A stretch of DNA of 32,132 nt from Clostridioides difficile CD160 (GTDB lineage Bacteria; Bacillota; Clostridia; Peptostreptococcales; Peptostreptococcaceae). The notes beneath the pieces were generated by a model. That model did not search any database, was not told the origin of the DNA, and worked only from the letters and a program-made list of their open reading frames with translations. A program made the position numbers and the translations under genes. Position 1 is the stretch's first letter, and each line of letters opens with the position of its first letter. The stretch covers positions 1 through 32,132 of the forward strand of contig NZ_AVHW01000071.1 in NCBI RefSeq assembly GCF_000449425.2, read 5' to 3'. Positions 6,686 to 16,103 of the stretch are shown piece by piece.

Positions 6686-8087
6686 TACGATAAAAAAGAT
6701 AGCAACTACACAAACATACTTAAATAATAATGAAATTGAAAAAATTATAGAAGTATCAAAATCCTTAGACTTAATGGCTTCCTTTTATGAAGCTGATGTT
6801 TTTATAGATGTACTAAGTAAAATTGATGATGAAGCAATTGTTGTAGCACATAGCAGACCTAAAGAAAAGTCAGTGTACAGTGAAAGTGTTGTAGGTAAAA
6901 AGGCTCTAATTGAAAATGAACCAGGAGTTATAAAATGCCTAAAAACTGGAGAAAGAGCAAGAGATATAAAAGCTTTAACACAAGAATACAAGCTGGTTAA
7001 ACAAAATATTCAGCCAATAATATTAGAGGACAAAGTTCTAGCAGTATTAATCGTTGAAAAAGATATAAGTAGTGAAGTTAAAAACGAATTTGAAACTAAC
7101 GAAGATGAAGAAAATAAAAGTTTACATCAGTTTATAAAATTGATAGGAAATAATGATTTTTTAGTTGATAATTTAAATTCTGCTATACTTATATTTGATA
7201 AAAATGGAAAACTAAAAATTAAAAATCGTATTGCAAATGAGATGTATAAAAATCTTGGATTTGAATGTGATATACAAGATATGCATTATAATGACTTATA
7301 TATAGAGACTAAAGTATTTGAAGATATAATAATAGATGAAAATTATGATGAAACAAATGAAGTTTCAATAGGTAATATGTTTTTCAAAATAAAAACTATA
7401 TACATCAAAGACGATGAATTTAAGGTTTGTAAAATAGTACAAGATATAAGTGATTTAAAGCGAAAGGAAGAAGAACTAATTTTAAAAACAGTAGCTATTA
7501 GAGAAGCTCACCATAGAGTGAAAAATAATCTTCATACAGTAATATCTATAATAAAAAAGCAAAGTAGATTATCTCAAAACGAGGAAGTTAAACAATGTTT
7601 AGATAATATAATAAATAGAGTGTTTGCAATACTTTCAACTCACTATCTATTATCTAAGGAAGTAGATAATAATATATCTATACGAGAAGGTATCAACTTA
7701 TTAGTATCAAATATTCAAGGTGGTTATCTGTTTAGTAAAGATATAGATATATGCATAACAGGTGAAGATTTTAAAATTAGTGGAGAAAAAGCAACAGCCA
7801 TACTTTTAGTTATAAATGAAATATTACAAAATTGTTATGACCATGCTTTCGTTGATAGAGAACGTGGCAACATACAAATACTAATAAATAAGGATAATGA
7901 TTTTAGAAATATAGCTATTATAGACGATGGAGTTGGATTTGATAGTGATAATATAAATAAAAATAGTTTAGGAACATATATAATAGATAGTTATATAACT
8001 CAAATGTTAAAAGGAAGTATAAAAAGAAAGAGTAGTAAAAATGGGACAGAAGTATTAATTACTATACCTACACAAATTAATATTTAA
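6678..8087 (+). CDS. eutW: EutW, ethanolamine-sensing histidine kinase
   Basis: Soluble sensor kinase for EutV. The 469 residues contain an N-terminal sensor region with no membrane helices (about 25-150), a PAS-like segment (about 155-255), a HisKA_2-type dimerisation domain with EAHHRVKNNLH (phospho-His about 275) and a C-terminal HATPase domain (about 350-465) with INEILQNCYDHAF and IIDDGVGFD. Ethanolamine is the established ligand of EutW in other Firmicutes. It overlaps eutV at ATGACTAA, which implies coupled translation. The EutV site for eutA begins 13 bases past its stop. Confidence 0.93.
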   Translation: MTNTIKKIATTQTYLNNNEIEKIIEVSKSLDLMASFYEADVFIDVLSKIDDEAIVVAHSRPKEKSVYSESVVGKKALIENEPGVIKCLKTGERARDIKALTQEYKLVKQNIQPIILEDKVLAVLIVEKDISSEVKNEFETNEDEENKSLHQFIKLIGNNDFLVDNLNSAILIFDKNGKLKIKNRIANEMYKNLGFECDIQDMHYNDLYIETKVFEDIIIDENYDETNEVSIGNMFFKIKTIYIKDDEFKVCKIVQDISDLKRKEEELILKTVAIREAHHRVKNNLHTVISIIKKQSRLSQNEEVKQCLDNIINRVFAILSTHYLLSKEVDNNISIREGINLLVSNIQGGYLFSKDIDICITGEDFKISGEKATAILLVINEILQNCYDHAFVDRERGNIQILINKDNDFRNIAIIDDGVGFDSDNINKNSLGTYIIDSYITQMLKGSIKRKSSKNGTEVLITIPTQINI

Positions 8088-8099
8088 ATAATAACTCAT

Positions 8100-8239
8100 C
8101 TACAAAGTAGTAGTTTTAATTGAGCAAAGAGGCTTAAGGTTATTAATAAATTAAGTTAGTTGAATGTATTTATAAAACTTGTAAATATATATTCAATTTA
8201 ACAGATATTTATTATAGCTTTAAGCCTCTTTGCTTGTTT
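8100..8239 (+). promoter_or_regulatory. EutV (ANTAR) site with long-range terminator, before eutA
   Basis: P1 is CTAC/GTAG with loop AAAGTA (8104-8109). P2 is TGAGC/GCTTA with loop AAAGAG (8126-8131). Both loops show A1 and G4. P2 lies inside the 5' arm of a perfect 14 bp stem, GCAAAGAGGCTTAA (8124-8137) with TTAAGCCTCTTTGC (8220-8233), separated by 82 bases that themselves fold (TTGAATGTATTTA with TAAATATATATTCAA). The T run after it is weak (TTGTTT). No promoter is visible, so it acts on read-through from eutW. Confidence 0.78.
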
Positions 8240-8270
8240 AAGACATACTTAAACTTTAGGAGGTGAGAAA

Positions 8271-9704
8271 ATGAGAGAAGAGTTATTAAGTGTTGGTATT
8301 GACATTGGAACAAGTACTACTCAGTTGATTTTTTCTAAGTTAATAGTAGAAAATACTGAATCAAATTTTTCAGTGCCTAGGATAAGTATAGTAGACAAAG
8401 AAATTATTTATAAAAGTAAGGTTTATTTCACTCCCCTTATCTCAAATAATGAAATAAATGGACAGCAAATAAAAGAAATAGTTGAAAGTGAATATAAAAA
8501 AGCAAATATATCTAAAGTAGATATACATACAGGAGCAGTAATAATAACTGGAGAAACAGCTCGAAAAGAAAATGCAAATGATGTGCTTCATACTTTAAGT
8601 GGATTTGCAGGAGATTTTGTTGTTGCAACAGCAGGTCCTGACCTAGAAAGTATAATATCAGGTAAAGGAGCTGGAGCTCATATTTATTCAAAAGAACATT
8701 CGACTACAATTGTAAATATAGATATAGGTGGGGGAACTAGTAATATAGCCTCATTTAAAAGAGGAGAAGTAACTGATACTGGATGCTTAGATATAGGTGG
8801 AAGGCTTATAAAAGTAGATAAAATAAGTAAAGAAATAACGTATATATCACCTAAAATAGATAAAATCATAAAAGATAATAATTTAAATCTTCAAGTGGGA
8901 ACTGTAGCTACAATAGAAAATACAAAACCAATAGTTAATATAATGGTTGACTTATTAATGGAAAGTATAGGATTAAAAACTCAGACACCTTTATTTGATT
9001 TTATAATAACTAATAAATCAATCAATATAGATGAAGATATTAAGAATGTCTCATTTTCAGGTGGGGTAGCTGATTATATTTACTATGATGGAGAAATAAA
9101 AGATTATTTTGAATATGGTGATTTAGGAATTTTACTTGGTCAAGCAATAAAAAATTGTGAATACCTTAAAAAAGTGAATATAGTCAAGTCCATGGAGACA
9201 ATAAGAGCTACAGTAGTTGGTGCAGGTTCTCATACTACTGAGGTAAGTGGAAGCACAATAACATATACTAGTGAAAATTTTCCACTTAAAAACTTGCCAG
9301 TTTTAAAATTATCAATGGATGAAGAAGTAGGTACTTCAAAACAAATCAGTGAAGCTATAAAAAATAAACTTAACTGGTTTAAGTTAGAAAATGATTTACA
9401 GAAAGTTGCTATAGCTATGATAGGCAAGAAAAATCCAGCCTTTTCAGATATACAAGAATATGCCAAAGGATTTGTGGATGGAATGCAACAAATCATAGAA
9501 AATGATTTGCCTTTTGTAGTAATTGTTGAAAATGATATGGCAAAAGTATTAGGTCAAGCAATATATGCATTGTTAAATTATGAAAAAGAAATTGTTTGTA
9601 TAGACAGTGTCAAGGTCGAAAATGGAGACTATATTGACATTGGGAAACCTATAGTGGAAGGTAAAGTTTTACCTGTGGTAATAAAAACATTAGTTTTTAA
9701 TTAA
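8271..9704 (+). CDS. eutA: EutA, reactivating factor for ethanolamine ammonia-lyase
   Basis: ATP-dependent chaperone that removes damaged cobalamin from EutBC. The 477 residues show actin/Hsp70-type nucleotide motifs: [14 protein letters not shown] near the N-terminus, [12 protein letters not shown] (about 150-161) and [11 protein letters not shown] (about 262). Length is standard. ATG 8271 follows GGAGGTGAG. It is separated from eutB by 17 bases, the order seen in nearly all eut operons. Confidence 0.93.
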   Translation: MREELLSVGIDIGTSTTQLIFSKLIVENTESNFSVPRISIVDKEIIYKSKVYFTPLISNNEINGQQIKEIVESEYKKANISKVDIHTGAVIITGETARKENANDVLHTLSGFAGDFVVATAGPDLESIISGKGAGAHIYSKEHSTTIVNIDIGGGTSNIASFKRGEVTDTGCLDIGGRLIKVDKISKEITYISPKIDKIIKDNNLNLQVGTVATIENTKPIVNIMVDLLMESIGLKTQTPLFDFIITNKSINIDEDIKNVSFSGGVADYIYYDGEIKDYFEYGDLGILLGQAIKNCEYLKKVNIVKSMETIRATVVGAGSHTTEVSGSTITYTSENFPLKNLPVLKLSMDEEVGTSKQISEAIKNKLNWFKLENDLQKVAIAMIGKKNPAFSDIQEYAKGFVDGMQQIIENDLPFVVIVENDMAKVLGQAIYALLNYEKEIVCIDSVKVENGDYIDIGKPIVEGKVLPVVIKTLVFN

Positions 9705-9721
9705 TAGAAGGAGGTAAGTAA

Positions 9722-11086
9722 ATGATTTTAAAGACAAAATTATTTGGACGTACTTATCAGTTTAAAAGCTTATATGATGTAATGGCTAAAGCTAATGAAG
9801 AAAAATCAGGAGATAAATTAGCAGGTCTTGCAGCAGAATCAGCTGAAGAAAGAATAGCAGCAAAGGTTGTTTTATCACACATAAAGCTAGAGGATATAAG
9901 AAATAATCCTGCAGTAGCGTATGAAGAAGATGAAGTAACAAGAATAATACAAGATGCTGTAAATGAAAAAGTTTATGAGGAAATAAAAGAATGGACAGTA
10001 TCAGAACTTAGAGAATGGATATTAGATTCAAATACTACAAGTCTTGATATAAGAAGAATATCAAGAGGATTAACTTCTGAAATAATAGCAGCAGTTGCAA
10101 AGTTAATGTCAAATATGGACTTAGTTTATGCTGCTAAAAAAATAAAAGTTACTGCTCATTGTAATACAACTATAGGAGAACAAGGTACATTATCAGCAAG
10201 ACTTCAGCCTAATCATCCTACAGACGACCCAGATGGAATACTTGCATCACTTCTTGAAGGTTTAACTTTTGGTATAGGAGATGCAGTACTTGGCTTAAAC
10301 CCAGTTGACGATTCAGTTGAAAGTGTTACTAAAGTGTTAAAAAGATTTGAAGAAGTAAAACAAAAATATCAAATACCAACTCAAACATGCGTATTAGCAC
10401 ATGTTACAACACAAATGGAAGCTATAAGAAATGGTGCCCCTGCAGATTTAATATTCCAATCTATAGCAGGTTCTGAAAAGGGAAATGAAGCATTTGGATT
10501 TAATGGTGATACTATCGAGGAAGCCAGACAACTAGCTTTAAAACATGGTACAGCTACTGGACCTAATGTTATGTATTTTGAAACTGGGCAAGGTTCAGAA
10601 CTTTCTTCAGAAGCACATCATGGAATAGACCAGGTTACTATGGAAGCTAGATGTTATGGATTCGCTAAAAAGTATGAACCATTCTTAGTAAATACAGTTG
10701 TTGGATTTATAGGGCCTGAGTATTTATATGATGCTAGAGAAGTGGTAAGGGCAGGACTTGAAGACCATTTTATGGGTAAACTACATGGATTACCAATGGG
10801 TGTTGATGTTTGTTACACTAACCATATGAAGGCTGACCAAAATGATATGGAAAACTTAGCTATACTATTGACAACAGCAGGATGTACATACTTTATGGGA
10901 ATACCTCATGGAGATGATGTTATGCTTAACTACCAGACAACAGGATACCATGAAACAGCATCACTTAGAGAAATGTTTGGATTGACTGCAATAAAAGAAT
11001 TTGATGCTTGGATGGAAAAGATGGGATTCTCTAAAGATGGTAAGTTAACAGAGTTAGCAGGAGACGCATCTATATTATTAGGATAG
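9722..11086 (+). CDS. eutB: EutB, ethanolamine ammonia-lyase large subunit
   Basis: Catalytic subunit of the adenosylcobalamin enzyme that splits ethanolamine to acetaldehyde and ammonia. The 454 residues form the TIM-barrel subunit; recognisable stretches include CNTTIGEQGTLSARLQPNHP, DDPDGILASLLEGLTFGIGDA, GLPMGVDVCYTNHMKADQND and MGIPHGDDVMLNYQT. Length is normal (about 453). ATG 9722 follows GGAGGTAAGTA. Codon use and A+T content match the neighbours. EutC follows after 12 bases. Confidence 0.97.
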   Translation: MILKTKLFGRTYQFKSLYDVMAKANEEKSGDKLAGLAAESAEERIAAKVVLSHIKLEDIRNNPAVAYEEDEVTRIIQDAVNEKVYEEIKEWTVSELREWILDSNTTSLDIRRISRGLTSEIIAAVAKLMSNMDLVYAAKKIKVTAHCNTTIGEQGTLSARLQPNHPTDDPDGILASLLEGLTFGIGDAVLGLNPVDDSVESVTKVLKRFEEVKQKYQIPTQTCVLAHVTTQMEAIRNGAPADLIFQSIAGSEKGNEAFGFNGDTIEEARQLALKHGTATGPNVMYFETGQGSELSSEAHHGIDQVTMEARCYGFAKKYEPFLVNTVVGFIGPEYLYDAREVVRAGLEDHFMGKLHGLPMGVDVCYTNHMKADQNDMENLAILLTTAGCTYFMGIPHGDDVMLNYQTTGYHETASLREMFGLTAIKEFDAWMEKMGFSKDGKLTELAGDASILLG

Positions 11087-11098
11087 GAGGTATTTAGT

Positions 11099-11980
11099 AT
11101 GAATGAGAAGGATTTAAAAGCATTAGTAGAACAGTTGGTTGGACAAATGGTTGGAGAATTAGATACTAATGTTGTATCTGAAACTGTTAAGAAAGCAACT
11201 GAAACTATAATTGATAACGATGCTTGTATAGATGATATAACAGAAGTTGATATAAGAAAGCAATTACTAGTAAAAAAACCTAAGGATGCAGAAGCTTACT
11301 TAGATATGAAAGCTAAAACGCCTGCAAGATTAGGTATAGGAAGAGCTGGTACAAGATATAAGACAGAAACAGTTTTAAGATTTAGAGCAGACCATGCTGC
11401 TGCACAAGATGCTGTATTCTCTTATGTAGATGAAGAATTTATAAAAGAAAACAATATGTTTGCAGTAGAAACTTTATGTAAAGATAAAGATGAATACTTA
11501 ACTAGACCAGACCTAGGAAGAAAATTCTCTCCAGAAACTATAAACAGTATAAAATCTAAATTTGGAACAAATCAAAAGGTTTTAATATTAGTGGGAGATG
11601 GACTTAGTTCAGCCGCTATAGAAGCAAACTTAAAAGATTGTGTGCCAGCTATAAAACAAGGTCTAAAAATGTATGGCATAGACTCAAGTGAAATTTTATT
11701 TGTTAAACACTGTAGAGTTGGTGCTATGGACCACTTAGGTGAAGAATTAGGTTGTGAAGTTATATGTATGTTGGTTGGAGAAAGACCAGGATTGGTTACT
11801 GCTGAATCAATGTCAGCATATATAGCATATAAGCCATATATAGGAATGGCTGAAGCAAAGAGAACAGTTATATCAAACATTCACAAAGGTGGAACAACTG
11901 CAGTCGAAGCAGGTGCTCATATAGCTGAACTGATAAAAACTATGCTAGACAAAAAAGCTTCAGGAATAGACCTTAAATAA
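11099..11980 (+). CDS. eutC: EutC, ethanolamine ammonia-lyase small subunit
   Basis: Binds cobalamin together with EutB. The 293 residues contain [32 protein letters not shown] and [14 protein letters not shown], both diagnostic, and [15 protein letters not shown]. The N-terminus ([21 protein letters not shown]) is an amphipathic helix followed by a flexible linker, the form of a microcompartment encapsulation peptide, so EutBC is probably loaded through EutC. ATG 11099 has GGAGGT upstream. Confidence 0.96.
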   Translation: MNEKDLKALVEQLVGQMVGELDTNVVSETVKKATETIIDNDACIDDITEVDIRKQLLVKKPKDAEAYLDMKAKTPARLGIGRAGTRYKTETVLRFRADHAAAQDAVFSYVDEEFIKENNMFAVETLCKDKDEYLTRPDLGRKFSPETINSIKSKFGTNQKVLILVGDGLSSAAIEANLKDCVPAIKQGLKMYGIDSSEILFVKHCRVGAMDHLGEELGCEVICMLVGERPGLVTAESMSAYIAYKPYIGMAEAKRTVISNIHKGGTTAVEAGAHIAELIKTMLDKKASGIDLK

Positions 11981-11999
11981 AGTCGAGGGAGTGTAGAAT

Positions 12000-12653
12000 A
12001 TGAAAAACGATATGATTCGTCCTAATATACTAGGAGTTAAAATAATTTCAAATATAAGCCCAGAAATGGCACAAAAGCTAGAACTAAAAGCACATCATAA
12101 AAGCTTGGGCTTAATAACAGCAGACTGTGATGATGTTACATACACAGCTCTTGATGAAGCAACTAAAGCTTCAGAAGTTGATGTAGTATATGCAAAATCA
12201 ATGTATGCAGGGGCAGCAAATGCTTCAACAAAACTTGCTGGTGAAGTGTTAGGAATAATAGCAGGACCAAGTCCAGCTGAAGTAAGAAGTGGATTAAATG
12301 CAGTAGTTGATTTTATGGAGTATGGAGCAACTTTTATAAGTGCAAATGATGATGATTCAATAGCATATTATGCTCATTGTGTATCAAGAACAGGAACATA
12401 CCTTTCAGAAGTGGCAGGAATAAGAGAAGGTGAGGCATTAGCTTATTTAGTAGCACCACCACTTGAAGCAATGTATGCTTTAGATGCAGCAATGAAGGCA
12501 GCAGATGTTAAAATGTGTGAATTATTTGCACCTCCAACTGAAACAAACTTTGGTGGAGCATTACTTACAGGTTCTCAGTCAGCTTGTAAAGCAGCATGTG
12601 ATGCATTTGCCGAAGCAGTAAAATCAGTTGCAGATAATCCAACAGGATTCTAG
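12000..12653 (+). CDS. eutL: EutL, trimeric tandem-BMC shell protein
   Basis: Large-pore trimeric shell protein with two permuted BMC domains; pores of this type gate passage of larger molecules such as cofactors. The 217 residues include SMYAGAANASTKLAGEVLGIIAGPSPAEVRSGL (domain 1) and ELFAPPTETNFGGALLTGSQSACKAACDAF (domain 2), both typical of EutL. Length is normal. ATG 12000 follows TCGAGGGAG. It is spaced 19 bases from eutC and 9 bases from the next BMC gene. Confidence 0.95.
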   Translation: MKNDMIRPNILGVKIISNISPEMAQKLELKAHHKSLGLITADCDDVTYTALDEATKASEVDVVYAKSMYAGAANASTKLAGEVLGIIAGPSPAEVRSGLNAVVDFMEYGATFISANDDDSIAYYAHCVSRTGTYLSEVAGIREGEALAYLVAPPLEAMYALDAAMKAADVKMCELFAPPTETNFGGALLTGSQSACKAACDAFAEAVKSVADNPTGF

Positions 12654-12662
12654 GATAGTTAG

Positions 12663-13352
12663 ATGGATGCTATAGGTTTAATAGAAGTAATAGGATATGT
12701 TGCTGCGATAGAAGCTTCTGATGCTTGTTTAAAATCTGCAAATGTTAACATTGTAAGAATCGATAAGGTTGGAGCAGGTATTGTTACTTTAACAATATGT
12801 GGAGACGTTGGTGCTGTTAAATCTGCTCTAGAAGCAGGTGAAATGGCAGCTTCAAGAGTTGGTACATTAAGAGCATCACATATTATACCAAGAATTCATA
12901 ATGAAGTAACAGATATTTTATTTAAAAAGGAAGAATCTAAAGTGTGCGAAGCTTTAGAAAAGATAGATAGAAATTTTGAAAATACATTAGAAAGTACTAT
13001 ATCAGAAAAAGATAATGTAATTTTAGATGGCACTGAAAATAGTGAAAAAGATAATGAAAAATTATATAGCCATATAGATAAAGTCAACAATGAAATAGAA
13101 ATAGTTGATGGTAGTTTAACTGAAATTAATAAAGAAAAAATAGAAGATTCTAATTCTAGTAAAGAAATATTAGAACAAGTTAAAATAGAAAATATTGATT
13201 TTGATAAAGATGATTTATCAAAAAACAGTGTGAAAAAACTTAAAGCTATGGCTAAGAAGTTAGATTCTTCAATAACTTATAAGGATTTAAATATTCTTAA
13301 AAAAGAAGAGTTAATAGACTTAGTTAAAAAGCTTAGCAGAGGGGATAGATAG
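12663..13352 (+). CDS. BMC shell protein with long C-terminal tail (EutK/PduK-like)
   Basis: Residues 1-90 are a standard BMC hexamer domain (MDAIGLIEVIGYVAAIEASD, RIDKVGAGIVTLTICGDVGAVKSALEAG, SHIIPRIHNEV). Residues 90-180 are a low-complexity acidic linker rich in Asn, Glu, Lys and Ser. The last 49 residues (about 181-229) read SVKKLKAMAKKLDSS...YKDLNILKKEELIDLVKKL, which resembles the helix-extended-helix of Rho N-terminal/SAP-type nucleic-acid-binding modules. E. coli EutK also has a BMC domain plus a nucleic-acid-binding-like tail, but a winged-helix one. It starts at ATG 12663 with only a weak AGGATAG site. The eutE start is 2 bases past its stop. The tail function is inference. Confidence 0.85.
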   Translation: MDAIGLIEVIGYVAAIEASDACLKSANVNIVRIDKVGAGIVTLTICGDVGAVKSALEAGEMAASRVGTLRASHIIPRIHNEVTDILFKKEESKVCEALEKIDRNFENTLESTISEKDNVILDGTENSEKDNEKLYSHIDKVNNEIEIVDGSLTEINKEKIEDSNSSKEILEQVKIENIDFDKDDLSKNSVKKLKAMAKKLDSSITYKDLNILKKEELIDLVKKLSRGDR

Positions 13353-13354
13353 TT

Positions 13355-14824
13355 ATGACACTTTTAGATAAAGATTTAGTATCTATACAAGAAGTCAGAA
13401 CTCTTGTAAAAAGGGCTAAAGTGGCTCAAGAGAAACTTTCTAAAATGAGCCAAGAGCAAATAGATAAAATAGTAAAGTCTATTGCAGATGCAGCATTTAA
13501 TAATGCTACTAAGTTAGCTAAAATGGCAAATGAAGAAACTGGATTTGGAAAATGGGAAGACAAAGTAATTAAAAACACTTTTGCATCTATGGGAGTTTAT
13601 GAAACTTTAAAAGATACAAAAACTATTGGAATAATTGGCGAGGATAAAAAAGAAAACACTATAGATATAGCTACACCAGTTGGAGTTGTAGCAGGGCTTA
13701 TACCTTCAACAAACCCAACATCAACAGTAATATATAAAACCATAATATCTATAAAAGCAGGAAATACTATAGTTTTCTCCCCACATCCAAATGCAAAAAA
13801 ATGCATACTTGAAACAGTTAAAATAATAAATGAGGCAGCTATAAATGCTGGAGCACCAGAGGATTCAATATTATGTATAACTAATCCAAGTATAGTTGGA
13901 ACAAACGAATTAATGAAGCATAAGGATACAAACTTAATATTAGCAACTGGAGGGGAAGCAATGGTTAGAGCTGCTTACTCTTCAGGAACACCAGCTATAG
14001 GAGTTGGGCCTGGAAATGGACCAGCATTTATAGATAAATCAGCAAATGTTAAATTAGCAGTCAAGAGAATAATAGACTCTAAAACTTTTGATAATGGTGT
14101 TATATGTGCATCAGAGCAATCAATAGTAGTAGAAAAGTCTATGGAAGAAACTGTTTTAAAAGAACTTAAAAATCAAGGTGCATATCTTTTAAATGAAGAA
14201 GAAAGTGAAAGATTAGCAAAATTTATATTAAGAGCTAATGGTACTATGAATCCACAAATAGTTGGTAAAAGTGTTGAAGTAATAGCGAATTTAGCAGACC
14301 TTACAAATGTACCTAAAAATACAAAAGTTCTAATTGCAAGAGAAACTAAAGTTGGCCATAATGTAGCCTATTCAAGAGAAAAACTTACACCAATACTCGC
14401 ATTCTATGTTGAAGATAATGTGGATGCTATTATGAATAGATGTAGAGAAATACTGTTAAATGAAGGTGCTGGACACACTTTCTCAATGCATGCAAATGAT
14501 GAAGAATTGGTAAAAAGATTTGCTCTTAACATGCCAGTATCAAGAATACTTGTGAATACTCCTTCAGCACTTGGAGGAATAGGTGCATCAACAAACCTTA
14601 TACCAGCACTAACACTTGGTTGTGGTGCAATAGGTGGAAGCTCAACTTCAAACAATGTGGGTCCACTTGATTTGATAAATATTAAAAGAGTGGCTTATGG
14701 AATCAAAGAAATAGAAGAACTTGGAAGAAGTAAATCTCAAGTTGAAAAATCAATGTTTGACTCAATGGACAAAGAAGAATTAATAAATCTTTTAGTTCAA
14801 AGATTAGTCAAAGAACTAGCATAA
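13355..14824 (+). CDS. eutE: EutE, CoA-acylating acetaldehyde dehydrogenase
   Basis: Converts acetaldehyde, CoA and NAD+ to acetyl-CoA. The 489 residues show the aldehyde dehydrogenase fold: TPVGVVAGLIPSTNPTSTVI, the NAD-binding ATGGEAMVRAAYSSGTPAIG, the nucleophile Cys in NGVICASEQS (about 248) and GHTFSMHAND. The C-terminus (DKEELINLLVQRLVKELA) is an amphipathic helix of encapsulation-peptide type, and the N-terminal 45 residues are also helical. ATG 13355 follows two bases after the BMC gene, with AGGGGATAG inside its end. Length is normal. Confidence 0.95.
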   Translation: MTLLDKDLVSIQEVRTLVKRAKVAQEKLSKMSQEQIDKIVKSIADAAFNNATKLAKMANEETGFGKWEDKVIKNTFASMGVYETLKDTKTIGIIGEDKKENTIDIATPVGVVAGLIPSTNPTSTVIYKTIISIKAGNTIVFSPHPNAKKCILETVKIINEAAINAGAPEDSILCITNPSIVGTNELMKHKDTNLILATGGEAMVRAAYSSGTPAIGVGPGNGPAFIDKSANVKLAVKRIIDSKTFDNGVICASEQSIVVEKSMEETVLKELKNQGAYLLNEEESERLAKFILRANGTMNPQIVGKSVEVIANLADLTNVPKNTKVLIARETKVGHNVAYSREKLTPILAFYVEDNVDAIMNRCREILLNEGAGHTFSMHANDEELVKRFALNMPVSRILVNTPSALGGIGASTNLIPALTLGCGAIGGSSTSNNVGPLDLINIKRVAYGIKEIEELGRSKSQVEKSMFDSMDKEELINLLVQRLVKELA

Positions 14825-14839
14825 CTAAAATAAACAATG

Positions 14840-14866
14840 AAATTTATAGTTTATAACTATAGATTT
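14840..14866 (+). other. AT-rich hairpin between eutE and eutM
   Basis: 12 bp stem AAATTTATAGTT / AACTATAGATTT with a 3-nt loop and one G-U pair. There is no T run, so it is not a usual terminator. It could protect or define the processed 5' end of an abundant eutM message. Function is inference. Confidence 0.4.
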
Positions 14867-14915
14867 CTAAAAATACAAACTATAAAATAATATTAAATTT
14901 TTGGAGGATAAGATT

Positions 14916-15203
14916 ATGGCAAGTGCAAATGCATTAGGAATGATAGAAACTAAAGGATTAGTAGGAGCGATAGAAGCAGCAGATGCAATGGTTAAAGCTG
15001 CAAACGTGCAATTAGTAGGAAAAGAACAAGTAGGTGGAGGATTAGTTACTGTAATGGTAAGAGGAGATGTTGGAGCTGTTAAAGCTGCTACAGATGCTGG
15101 AGCTGCAGCTGCTGAGAGAGTTGGAGAACTGATATCAGTTCATGTTATACCAAGACCACATTTTGAAGTAGATGCTATATTACCAAAAGTATCAGCTGAG
15201 TAA
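14916..15203 (+). CDS. eutM: EutM, major hexameric shell protein
   Basis: Principal facet protein of the microcompartment. The 95 residues closely resemble EutM/Pdu[61 protein letters not shown] and [12 protein letters not shown]. The ATG at 14916 is chosen because GGAGG (14903-14907) sits in front of it; a longer reading from TTG 14901 would start inside that site. It is set apart by a 92-base gap from eutE and by a terminator-like hairpin after it, suggesting its own message abundance. Confidence 0.95.
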   Translation: MASANALGMIETKGLVGAIEAADAMVKAANVQLVGKEQVGGGLVTVMVRGDVGAVKAATDAGAAAAERVGELISVHVIPRPHFEVDAILPKVSAE

Positions 15204-15240
15204 TATAAACATACTTTTAAAATTTAAATTTTGATTAAAA

Positions 15241-15303
15241 AAAGAGGCTATCTCAAAAATGAGTCTTACAATAAACTCAATGTATTTTGAGGTAGTCTTT
15301 TTT
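15241..15303 (+). terminator. Terminator-like hairpin after eutM, inside the operon
   Basis: Arms AAAGAGGCTATCTCAAAA (15241-15258) and TTTTGAGGTAGTCTTT (15285-15300) pair with a small bulge and are followed by T residues. An inner TGAGT/ACTCA stem also forms. I found no pair of A1/G4 six-base loops here, so it does not look like a fourth EutV site. It may reduce transcription of the second half of the operon. Confidence 0.7.
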
Positions 15304-15329
15304 ATACATCTAATAGGAGATGTGATAAA

Positions 15330-16091
15330 ATGGGTGTTTTAACAGAAAATGAAGTAAAAAGAAAAATTGGAAAAAACAAAGACAATATAACTGAATTTTA
15401 TATAGAAAAAGGACAAATAATAACGCCTTCTGCAAAATCTTATTTAGCTGAGAGAAGTATTGAACTTAAATATGTTGATAAACTTTCAGCTATAAATAAT
15501 GAACCTAAAGAAGTCATAAAAGAAGTAGTTAAAGAGAAAACGTATAAATATACTACTATATTTGGTGCTAAATTGGATGAAAAGCCAGAACATATGACTC
15601 AATTATATGGAAATCTTTTAGTTTTTAAAGACCATAAAAGAATAATACTAAGAGGTAAAATAGATTCCCTTGAATCAGAAATACTAAAAACTCAAGTTCT
15701 TTGTCAAAAGCTAGATATGCCAAAGCTTGTTAAGGAATTACAAGAGGTATTAGACTTTGTAAGAAATATAATGAGATGTGAAGTTTTGGAAGAAAAACTA
15801 GAAGACTTTAAACTTTTAGGATTAACTCCACAAGAACTTAGAGAACAATCTCACTATCCAAAAAAATATTTTGGCATAGGACACGAATTCCCAAGTTATG
15901 AAATGGGTGAAGCTGTAGTTGCTATAAATAGTATAAGAAGTAATACACGAGAGGTTGAACTTGCAGCTTATGAAGCTTTTAAAGGTGAGTATGGAAATGT
16001 TCATAGAGAAGATTTAATAAGGGCACTTAATAGATTATCATCTGTATTTTGGATAATGATATATAAAATTAGAACTAATAAGTATAAGTAG
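15330..16091 (+). CDS. eutT: EutT, cob(I)alamin adenosyltransferase
   Basis: Makes adenosylcobalamin for EutBC. The 253 residues resemble EutT: an N-terminal region with the ITPSAKSYLAERSI segment, then a helical bundle with DSLESEILKTQ, the family-typical RNIMRCEVLEE, PKKYFGIGHEFPSYEMGE and a C-terminal ALNRLSSVFWIMIY. The enterobacterial HX11CCX2C metal motif, expected ahead of KPEHMTQL, is absent; that stretch reads YKYTTIFGAKLDEKPEHM with no cysteine. ATG 15330 follows AGGAGATG. eutD is directly downstream. Confidence 0.88.
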   Translation: MGVLTENEVKRKIGKNKDNITEFYIEKGQIITPSAKSYLAERSIELKYVDKLSAINNEPKEVIKEVVKEKTYKYTTIFGAKLDEKPEHMTQLYGNLLVFKDHKRIILRGKIDSLESEILKTQVLCQKLDMPKLVKELQEVLDFVRNIMRCEVLEEKLEDFKLLGLTPQELREQSHYPKKYFGIGHEFPSYEMGEAVVAINSIRSNTREVELAAYEAFKGEYGNVHREDLIRALNRLSSVFWIMIYKIRTNKYK

Positions 16092-16103
16092 TTGGAGGAT
16101 GTA

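Noticed and set aside
15241-15303. A fourth EutV antitermination site after eutM
   Set aside because: The hairpins here do not include two six-base loops with A1 and G4; the best candidate loop (AAAAAT) lacks the G.
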